Source: Anaerolinea thermophila
GTDB lineage: Bacteria; Chloroflexota; Anaerolineae; Anaerolineales; DRKV01
Reading direction: 5' to 3'
Assembly: GCA_020722405.1 (NCBI GenBank)
Contig: DYKW01000061.1
Span: forward strand, 1 to 9,425
DNA: 9,425 nt
The translations under genes were made by a program, and so were the position numbers. The notes beneath the pieces are model-generated. The model had not been told where the DNA came from, searched no databases, and saw nothing but the letters and a program-made list of their open reading frames with translations. Shown here one piece after another: positions 1 through 5,805 of the stretch (positions within the stretch are counted from its first letter, which is position 1; each line of letters starts with the position of its first letter).

Positions 1-6
1 CGGTAG

Positions 7-32
7 TTGACAATCAGCAAAGCGGGTATAAT
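7..32 (+). promoter_or_regulatory. Sigma-70-type promoter for a probable leaderless mRNA
   Basis: TTGACA at 7-12 and TATAAT at 27-32 match both consensus hexamers exactly. The spacer is only 14 bp, shorter than the usual 16-18, so the -35 match could be partly fortuitous; the -10 box is the stronger element. Counting from the -10 box, transcription should start at about 39-40, which is the A of the pyrophosphatase ATG. No Shine-Dalgarno sequence lies between the box and the ATG. Seen: the hexamers and their distances. Inferred: promoter activity and a leaderless transcript. Confidence 0.6.
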
Positions 33-39
33 TACACTC

Positions 40-1383
40 ATGAGCACAGTTTACGTTATCGGACATGTCAATCCGGATACCGATTCGATCGCAGCAGCCA
101 TTGGCTACGCCTGGCTGTTGCGTGAACGCGATGGCATAGACGCTATCGCAGCCCGCGCGGGGGCACTTAACCCCCAAACCACCTGGGCGCTAGAGCGCCT
201 GAACCTGGATACGCCGTATTTGCTCACAGATGCTTCGCCGCGCTTTTCAGCCGTCACCCGACGGCTAAACTCCGTCCCACCGGACATGCCACTCAAAGAA
301 GCCTGGGCAATCGCCACTCGTACCGGCGGCATCGTGCCGGTGGTTAACGAAGAAAACCGCCCCTACGGGCTTATTACCGGCCTGAGCCTGTTCAATTTCC
401 TCAGCCGACAAGTCGGGCCACACCCCCGGCAGCAAGAAAAGAAAATTGCCGAACTCTTCGATGTCGCCTGCCACGAGGTATGCGACACCGGTGCACCGCG
501 TTTTCAAGCCAATACCCGCATTCGCGATGTACTCAACCGCATCCTGCGCGAGGAATTCAACGATTTTCTCGTCGTCGACGAAAAGGGGCTGTATGTAGGT
601 GTATGCCGCCAACGAGACGTGCTCAATCCGCCGCGCCTGCGCGTGATATTGGTAGACCACAACGAGACCCGGCAGGCCATCAATGCCTTGGAAGAAGCCG
701 AGCTCCTCGAAATTCTGGATCATCACCGGCTGGGCAACCCCTCCACGCATGTACCCATCCGCTTCACCGTGGACGTAGTGGGCAGCACCAGCACCCTGGT
801 CTCAGAGAAAATCGAAGAGGCCGGCTTGATGGCTTCGCCAGAGGTAGCCGGCATCCTGTTGGCCGGATTACTCTCCGACACGCTCATTTTACGTTCGCCT
901 ACCGTCACCGACCGCGACCGCCAGGCTGCTGACCGCCTGGGACGCTGGGCTTTTGTGCGCAATTCCCCGTTATACGGAGAGTCGGCAGAATCTTTTGGGA
1001 ATGCGCTACTGAGCGCCGGCGCCGGCCTTTCCACCCGCGACCCCGACCAAATCGTCAATACCGATATGAAGGTCTACGAAGCCGGTGGGCTGCGTTTCTC
1101 CGTCTCGCAGGTAGAAGTCACCGACCTGCTGCAACTGGATGAACATTTGAGCGCCCTGCAATCCGCCCTCAAACACCTGCGAGAATCGCAAGGCCTGGAT
1201 TTCTCGATGCTCATGGTCACCGATGTAGTGCGCGGCTCCAGTCGTCTGTTGATTGAAAACCCGCCCTCCATACTGGCAGACCTCCCCTATCCCTTGAAAC
1301 AAGATAACACCCGCCTGGCAGAAGGGGTTGTCTCACGTAAAAAGCAATTGCTGCCCATTGTCCTCGGTATGCTGGAGTCCTGA
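40..1383 (+). CDS. ppaC: Manganese-dependent (family II) inorganic pyrophosphatase with CBS regulatory domains
   Basis: This 447-residue cytoplasmic enzyme should hydrolyse pyrophosphate to phosphate and so pull biosynthetic reactions forward. The DHH-family metal motifs are all visible: HVNPDTDS with H9, D13 and D15, then DHNE from D206, DHH at 227-229, and SDT with D280. The substrate-binding SRKKQ of the C-terminal DHHA2 domain is at 432-436. Roughly residues 66-200 are inserted between the first and second metal motifs and read as a pair of CBS domains, which in this family bind AMP/ADP (inhibitory) or ATP (activating). At this length there is no room for the DRTGG domain found in longer clostridial relatives. 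I chose the ATG at 40 because family numbering then fits exactly (His9, Asp13, Asp15); the upstream in-frame TTG at 7 is part of the promoter. It heads the operon, 2 nt before the XdhC-like gene. Confidence 0.95.
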   Translation: MSTVYVIGHVNPDTDSIAAAIGYAWLLRERDGIDAIAARAGALNPQTTWALERLNLDTPYLLTDASPRFSAVTRRLNSVPPDMPLKEAWAIATRTGGIVPVVNEENRPYGLITGLSLFNFLSRQVGPHPRQQEKKIAELFDVACHEVCDTGAPRFQANTRIRDVLNRILREEFNDFLVVDEKGLYVGVCRQRDVLNPPRLRVILVDHNETRQAINALEEAELLEILDHHRLGNPSTHVPIRFTVDVVGSTSTLVSEKIEEAGLMASPEVAGILLAGLLSDTLILRSPTVTDRDRQAADRLGRWAFVRNSPLYGESAESFGNALLSAGAGLSTRDPDQIVNTDMKVYEAGGLRFSVSQVEVTDLLQLDEHLSALQSALKHLRESQGLDFSMLMVTDVVRGSSRLLIENPPSILADLPYPLKQDNTRLAEGVVSRKKQLLPIVLGMLES

Positions 1384-1385
1384 CC

Positions 1386-2177
1386 ATGACTCTATACGAA
1401 CGCGTTGCCCAGGCACAAGCCAAGGGGGAAACCGTCGCCATCTGTACGATCGTGCGCGCCCAAGGCTCTACCCCACGCAACGTGGGCACCAAGATGTTGG
1501 TTTACGCCGACGGCAGGCTGTACGAGACGATTGGGGGCGGCACCATGGAAAGCAAGGTCATCGAAGAAGCACAGGCTGCCCTGCAAGACGGCCAACCGCG
1601 CCTGCTCCACTACCGTTTCGTTGACCCTCAACGCGGCGATGTAGGGGTGTGCGGTGGCGAAATGGAGGTCTTTGTGGAACCCATCCCCCCCCCACCTACC
1701 GTGATTGTCATCGGCGCCGGACACGTGGGCAAAGCCGTGACGCATCTGGCAAAATGGCTGGGCTACCGGGTGCTGATTAATGACGACCGCCCGGAATTCT
1801 GCAACCCCGATTTTATTCCAGACGCCGATGGATACTACCCCATCCCCACAGTCGAACTCCCCTCACAGGTGGTCATGCATCCCTGGAGTTATCTCGTCCT
1901 GACAACGCGCGGCGTGCCGGTCGACGTTGCCGCACTCCCCGTCCTGCTGGAGACTCCCGCGGCTTACATTGGCGTTATCGGCTCCCGTCGGCGCTGGCAA
2001 ACCGCCCGTAAAGAACTGCTTGCCGCCGGTGTTTCGGAAGAAGCCCTGGATCGCGTGGTCTCCCCTGTGGGGTTGGAATTGAACGCCGAAACGCCCGAAG
2101 AAATCGCCGTGAGCATTATGGCACAAATCATCATGCTGCGCCGCGGCGGTGATGGCCGCCCAATGGCAGCACATTGA
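1386..2177 (+). CDS. XdhC/CoxI family molybdenum cofactor maturation protein
   Basis: A 263-residue cytoplasmic protein. Known XdhC proteins bind molybdenum cofactor, protect it while it is sulfurated, and deliver it to xanthine dehydrogenase-type enzymes. The N-terminal XdhC/CoxI domain shows QGSTPR (26-31), IGGGTMES (49-56) and VCGGEMEVF (88-96). The C-terminal XdhC_C domain is a Rossmann fold with VIVIGAGHVG (106-115), then IGVIGSRRR (195-203) and the late TPEEIAVSI motif. The two domains are joined by a proline linker (PIPPPP) encoded across a run of nine C at 1685-1693. The ATG has GGAG at 1374-1377, 8 nt upstream, inside the end of the pyrophosphatase gene. The neighbouring FAD/2Fe-2S protein fits a role in maturing a molybdenum hydroxylase. 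Whether the partner is a xanthine, CO or other dehydrogenase cannot be decided. Confidence 0.92.
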   Translation: MTLYERVAQAQAKGETVAICTIVRAQGSTPRNVGTKMLVYADGRLYETIGGGTMESKVIEEAQAALQDGQPRLLHYRFVDPQRGDVGVCGGEMEVFVEPIPPPPTVIVIGAGHVGKAVTHLAKWLGYRVLINDDRPEFCNPDFIPDADGYYPIPTVELPSQVVMHPWSYLVLTTRGVPVDVAALPVLLETPAAYIGVIGSRRRWQTARKELLAAGVSEEALDRVVSPVGLELNAETPEEIAVSIMAQIIMLRRGGDGRPMAAH

Positions 2178-2200
2178 GATTTTCTTAGGAGAACGGAACC

Positions 2201-3613
2201 ATGTGGCAAACCTACCATAGCGTGACGACCGTCCAACAAGCGCTGGAACTCCTGGCTCAAAACCCCGCTCGCACCCGCATTATCGCCGGTGGCACCGACT
2301 TGATGCTCGAACTGGAACGCGGCCAACGTCCCGATGTGGATACTTTGATTGATGTCTCGCGCATCCCCTCCCTGGCACAAATCGATCTGGATGAGGACGG
2401 GGTCATCCACCTGGGGCCGTTAGTGACGCACAACCAGTGCGTAGCCTCGAAACTCATTCGTGAACGCGCCACCCCGTTGGCAGAGGCCGCCTGGGAAGTC
2501 GGTTCGCCGCAGATTCGCAACCGCGGCACCGTGGCCGGAAACCTGATTACTGCCTCCCCGGCCAACGACACCATCCCCCCGTTGATGGCACTAGACGCTT
2601 ATGTGACGTTGGCTTCCACGGCCGGCGAACGACGCGTGGCGTTACGTGAGTTTTACACCGGTGTGCGCCGCACCGTGATGCGCCCAGATGAGCTGCTGGT
2701 GGATATTGCCTTTTCCGCACTACGCCCCAACCAGCGCAGCGTATTTCTCAAACTGGGGTTGCGTCGCGCCCAAGCCATTGCGGTCGTCAACGCCGCACTG
2801 GTGCTCACGCTGGAGGGCGATACCGTACGACAGGCCGCTATCACACTGGGTGCGGTGGCGCCAACCATTATCCACGCCCGCAAGGCCGAAACCTATCTGA
2901 CAGGCCGCCCATTGGCCGCAGAATACATCCAGGAAGCCGCACGTCTGGCACAGGAAGCCGCCACCCCGATTGACGATGTGCGCGCTTCGGCGGCTTATCG
3001 GCACGAGATGGTACGCGTCTTGGTCGGGCGCGGGTTGGAGATTCTGGCGGGGCGGCGCGCCCACCCTGAGGTGCCGCGGGAACCGGTGTTACTCTGGGGC
3101 GAGGATACCCCCTGGGAACGGGAGCACCTGGAGGCCCCCGTCCGTCATCCGGGCCCTATCCAGACGCGCATCAACGGACAAGACTTCACCTTTGAGCACG
3201 GTCACGAGAAGTCGCTGCTCCATCTCCTGCGCGACGAAGCGGGGTTGATAGGTCCAAAAGAGGGCTGTGCCGAGGGAGAATGCGGCGCCTGTACGGTCTA
3301 CCTGGATGGTATGGCGGTGATGTCCTGCCTGGTGCCGGCCCCTCGTGCCCACGGTGCTGAGATTGTCACGGTGGAAGGACTGAAGGAGATCGATAGGCTA
3401 CACCCTGTGCAGGAGGCCTTTGTGGAAGAGGGTGCAGTGCAATGCGGCTACTGTACGCCGGGTTTTTTGATGTCGGCAGCCAAACTTTTGGAGGAAAAAC
3501 CGCATCCTTCTGAGGAAGAAATCCAACAGGCTTTTACCGGAAACCTGTGTCGCTGCACCGGCTATTACAAGATTGTGCAAGCCGTAGAGCAGGCCGCCCG
3601 CAAGATGGCCTGA
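2201..3613 (+). CDS. Fused FAD-binding and 2Fe-2S subunit of a molybdenum hydroxylase (CoxM-CoxS-like)
   Basis: A 470-residue electron-transfer protein. Residues about 1-285 form the FAD subunit of the CO dehydrogenase/xanthine dehydrogenase family, with AGGTDL (29-34), RNRGTVAGN (106-114) and a CO_deh_flav_C-type second half. After a linker (about 286-320), residues about 321-470 are the 2Fe-2S subunit. Its plant-ferredoxin-type cluster has C356, C361, C364 and C376; the second cluster has C415, C418, C450 and C452. All eight cysteines are present, so both clusters should assemble and pass electrons from the molybdenum centre to FAD. The domain order FAD then FeS is that of coxM-coxS operons and the reverse of bacterial XdhA fusions. 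AGGAG at 2187-2191 lies 9 nt before the ATG. It follows the XdhC-like gene by 23 nt. The large molybdopterin subunit is missing from the window, so the substrate is unknown. Confidence 0.92.
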   Translation: MWQTYHSVTTVQQALELLAQNPARTRIIAGGTDLMLELERGQRPDVDTLIDVSRIPSLAQIDLDEDGVIHLGPLVTHNQCVASKLIRERATPLAEAAWEVGSPQIRNRGTVAGNLITASPANDTIPPLMALDAYVTLASTAGERRVALREFYTGVRRTVMRPDELLVDIAFSALRPNQRSVFLKLGLRRAQAIAVVNAALVLTLEGDTVRQAAITLGAVAPTIIHARKAETYLTGRPLAAEYIQEAARLAQEAATPIDDVRASAAYRHEMVRVLVGRGLEILAGRRAHPEVPREPVLLWGEDTPWEREHLEAPVRHPGPIQTRINGQDFTFEHGHEKSLLHLLRDEAGLIGPKEGCAEGECGACTVYLDGMAVMSCLVPAPRAHGAEIVTVEGLKEIDRLHPVQEAFVEEGAVQCGYCTPGFLMSAAKLLEEKPHPSEEEIQQAFTGNLCRCTGYYKIVQAVEQAARKMA

Positions 3614-3642
3614 GGATTGTTTTCAGGCTGCAAGACCATCTC

Positions 3643-3674
3643 ACTGGCGCCTGGCGTTTTCGCCAGACGCCAGT
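3643..3674 (+). terminator. Strong hairpin between the hydroxylase gene and the membrane-protein gene
   Basis: The arms 3643-3656 and 3661-3674 pair over 14 positions with one mismatch (C3650 opposite A3667), closed by a TTTT loop; the core is CTGGCGCCTGGCG against CGCCAGACGCCAG. It starts 29 nt after the upstream stop codon and ends 11 nt before the next Shine-Dalgarno sequence. No T-run follows the 3' arm, so it is not a textbook intrinsic terminator. It may partly terminate, mark an mRNA processing or stability boundary, or separate two differently expressed gene groups. Confidence 0.35.
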
Positions 3675-3685
3675 ATCTCAAGAAT

Positions 3686-3693
3686 GGAGGAGG
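3686..3693 (+). promoter_or_regulatory. Ribosome binding site that fixes the start of the membrane-protein gene
   Basis: GGAGGAGG is an extended anti-16S complement directly before the ATG at 3695, leaving 4 nt after the first GGAGG or 1 nt after the second. The alternative in-frame start, a TTG at 3617, would make the hairpin at 3643-3674 coding and has no comparable site. The ATG is therefore preferred. Confidence 0.75.
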
Positions 3694-3694
3694 C

Positions 3695-4075
3695 ATGCAT
3701 ACGCCAAAGTCCCCTAACCCCAATACTTATATCCACCCCGCCTGGCGCGGTATTGGCTGCATTTTAATCGCTGTGATTCCGTTTGCCTCCTGGGTGCTGG
3801 GAGGGATGTTCTGGCAGATTACAGCGCAACGGGGCATTGCTCTATCGCCAGAATTACAGCATTCCCTAAACTTCCCCGGAATAAAAATTGGAGATACCGT
3901 GTTGTTTCCCCCGGCTGCGTTGCCTTATGCGCAAATCCTGTTCGCATTTACTGCGGCAGTGGTGCTATTTGGGCTGATGACGGTCTTGTATGCTGTGATT
4001 TACCACCTAAGCGGCGGGGGACGCGGCAGCCCATTGGATGTGCCCATGCCCAAGAAACGCCGACGCCGTCGATAG
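3695..4075 (+). CDS. Small two-helix membrane protein with polybasic C-terminus, function unknown
   Basis: A 126-residue protein that I do not recognise by function. The N-terminal tail is polar and proline-rich, followed by HPAWRGIGC (14-22) leading straight into a hydrophobic helix at about 19-41. A second hydrophobic helix lies at about 79-104. The segment between them (42-78) is mildly polar. The tail ends in PKKRRRRR (119-126). By the positive-inside rule both ends should be cytoplasmic and the middle loop outside; the tail could touch phospholipid, nucleic acid or ribosomes. There is no signal peptidase site or lipobox. It lies 17 nt before the nucleosidase-like gene, probably in the same transcript. 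Whether it anchors or assists the two downstream proteins is speculation; it may be an unrelated housekeeping protein. Confidence 0.8.
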   Translation: MHTPKSPNPNTYIHPAWRGIGCILIAVIPFASWVLGGMFWQITAQRGIALSPELQHSLNFPGIKIGDTVLFPPAALPYAQILFAFTAAVVLFGLMTVLYAVIYHLSGGGRGSPLDVPMPKKRRRRR

Positions 4076-4092
4076 AAACCGATAGGAAACTT

Positions 4093-5802
4093 ATGGAACG
4101 CACTGTGCCATCCACCGCGTCCGATGAAATAGAACTCTACGTCCGCACCATCTATTCGCTATTGCGCACGACCAGTGAGGTGCAACTGCGCACCTTAGAA
4201 GAAGTGCATACCGGCATGGGGTCTCTATTGCACGCGGATGCACGCCAACCCCATCCCGACATGTCGGCTTTCATTTACAGTTTTTTGCGCCTGCCGCCGT
4301 GTATACCAGATGTGCATTCGGTGGTGATGGGGCAAACGGCTCGCTTGTTTGCGCGGTATGGGTATCCAGATGTAGAGCAATGGCAATTGGTCTCTGCACC
4401 GGCACGTCGCCGACGTTCCTTCTTCGATGGCAAGGGGACGTTAGCCTGTTTTATTGCCAGCCGTTCGGATATCGACGATCTCATTCCGGTACTGGTGGCC
4501 TATCAAATCGAGTGGAACAAGATGCACCTTCTGCTGCGCCAAAATGAGGCGCGAATTTTCTGGGAACGGCTGGATGAGCCACCGGTATTGGAAGAACTCG
4601 CAAACATATTGAAAATCAGTCTGGAGGACTTGGGACGATTACAAACCTTGTGGGGCGCAGAGTTCGTGCCCTACCTGCAACGTATCTTGCAACAACGCTG
4701 CGCAATGAACGTGCGCCTGTTGAGCGGTTCTTTGAGCGAATATCGCCGGGCAACGTATGCCTGGTGGCGGAATATCGAGCAGCGCGCCCCAGAGTTAGCC
4801 GATCATCCGGTGTACTTTATTTCCAGCAATACGCACAGTCTGGCGAATCTGTTGACCGGATTTGCATTGCGCCATCAGCAGGAGATCATCAACGCCATCC
4901 ACACCATAGGCGACCAGGCTCTGCTCGCAGAGTGGGAAGACATTCGCCGGCAATCCGTGCCTTCCAGCGCCGAAAATTTTCTGTACTATACGCTCAAAAA
5001 GGCATATCGCCTCCCAGGCGGCGAAGCGCTTGCACAGGCACAAGAAGCCGATGAACAAGCCTGTGGCATTGTACGCGCCCCCAGCGAACACTTTTTTGAG
5101 GTCGACGCGCAGGTTATTCCCCTGCGAAATTTGCGCCCCGAATGGCTAGACCCGCGTTTGCAAAATGACGACCTCTCCTTCCTGGCCAAGAGCAACGCCT
5201 TAATTTTGAACATTGACTACCCGTTGGGATTGGCGGCTTACAATATTCTCTCCCAGGTTGCGGAGTACACCATCAACTTGCTGGGCGTGTACGTGATGGG
5301 CAAGGCGGCCACCCTAAACGGCGTCCATGGTGACGTGATGATTCCCAACGTGGTGCACGATGAGCATTCATCGAACACATACCTGTTCCCCAACGTCTTC
5401 CGTGCCGAGGACGTTGCCCCTTACCTGGTGTACGGTACCGTGCTGGATAACCAGAAAGCCGTCAGCGTGTTAGGCACTTTCTTACAAACGACGCGGTATA
5501 TGGATGTGTTTTATCGCGAGGGGTACACCGATATCGAGATGGAAGCCGGGCCGTATCTCTCGGCGGTGTATGAGATGTACCGCCCCAAACGACATCCAAT
5601 CAACGAGATTGTCAACCTGTATGGCTTGCCATTGGATGTGGGTATTTTGCACTATGCTTCTGACACACCATTGAGTAAAGGAAAAAACCTGGGCGCCGGT
5701 ACGCTTTCCTATTTTGGGATGGATTCCACTTATGCGACTTCCATCACCATCTTGCAACGCATCTTGCAACATGAGCGCCAGCGCTTAAATCATAAAGGTT
5801 GA
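4093..5802 (+). CDS. Uncharacterised protein with a C-terminal nucleoside phosphorylase/AMP nucleosidase-like domain
   Basis: A 569-residue soluble protein with no signal peptide or clear membrane helix. The N-terminal portion (about 1-330) is not recognised; it contains FFDGKGTL (110-117), a DIDDLIP/AYQIEWNK stretch just after it, and YFISSNTHS (241-249). The C-terminal part shows landmarks of the PNP/UDP phosphorylase fold in the correct order. These are a glycine/alanine helix start, YPLGLAAYNI (376-385); MGKAATL (402-408) followed by GDVMIPN (413-419), matching the family's G-x-GGL and GD(I/V)V pattern; IEMEAGPYL (481-489), matching the ribose-binding MEx(A/S) motif; and ASDTPLSKGKNL (522-533), where D524 is at the place of the catalytic acid. 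The last motif resembles the SDKPLHGEIKL end of E. coli AMP nucleosidase. Compared with that enzyme, extra sequence separates the MEA and SD motifs. Activity is inferred by eye, not aligned by software. AGGA at 4084-4087 precedes the ATG. The stop is 3 nt before the hybrid kinase, suggesting coupled expression. Confidence 0.7.
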   Translation: MERTVPSTASDEIELYVRTIYSLLRTTSEVQLRTLEEVHTGMGSLLHADARQPHPDMSAFIYSFLRLPPCIPDVHSVVMGQTARLFARYGYPDVEQWQLVSAPARRRRSFFDGKGTLACFIASRSDIDDLIPVLVAYQIEWNKMHLLLRQNEARIFWERLDEPPVLEELANILKISLEDLGRLQTLWGAEFVPYLQRILQQRCAMNVRLLSGSLSEYRRATYAWWRNIEQRAPELADHPVYFISSNTHSLANLLTGFALRHQQEIINAIHTIGDQALLAEWEDIRRQSVPSSAENFLYYTLKKAYRLPGGEALAQAQEADEQACGIVRAPSEHFFEVDAQVIPLRNLRPEWLDPRLQNDDLSFLAKSNALILNIDYPLGLAAYNILSQVAEYTINLLGVYVMGKAATLNGVHGDVMIPNVVHDEHSSNTYLFPNVFRAEDVAPYLVYGTVLDNQKAVSVLGTFLQTTRYMDVFYREGYTDIEMEAGPYLSAVYEMYRPKRHPINEIVNLYGLPLDVGILHYASDTPLSKGKNLGAGTLSYFGMDSTYATSITILQRILQHERQRLNHKG

Positions 5803-5805
5803 ACG

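Noticed and set aside
7..39. In-frame TTG start 11 codons upstream of the pyrophosphatase ATG
   Set aside because: It overlaps the -35 box and would shift H9/D13/D15 away from the family's conserved positions; the ATG at 40 fits exactly.
265..750. 161-codon minus-strand open frame inside the pyrophosphatase gene
   Set aside because: It lies entirely opposite a gene with intact catalytic motifs and its translation shows no recognisable domain.
2201..3613. Calling the operon carbon monoxide dehydrogenase
   Set aside because: The active-site loop that identifies CO dehydrogenase is in the large subunit, which is absent; FAD and 2Fe-2S subunits alone do not show the substrate.
3617..3694. In-frame TTG start for the small membrane protein
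   Set aside because: It has no suitable ribosome site and would translate through the hairpin, while GGAGGAGG sits directly before the ATG at 3695.
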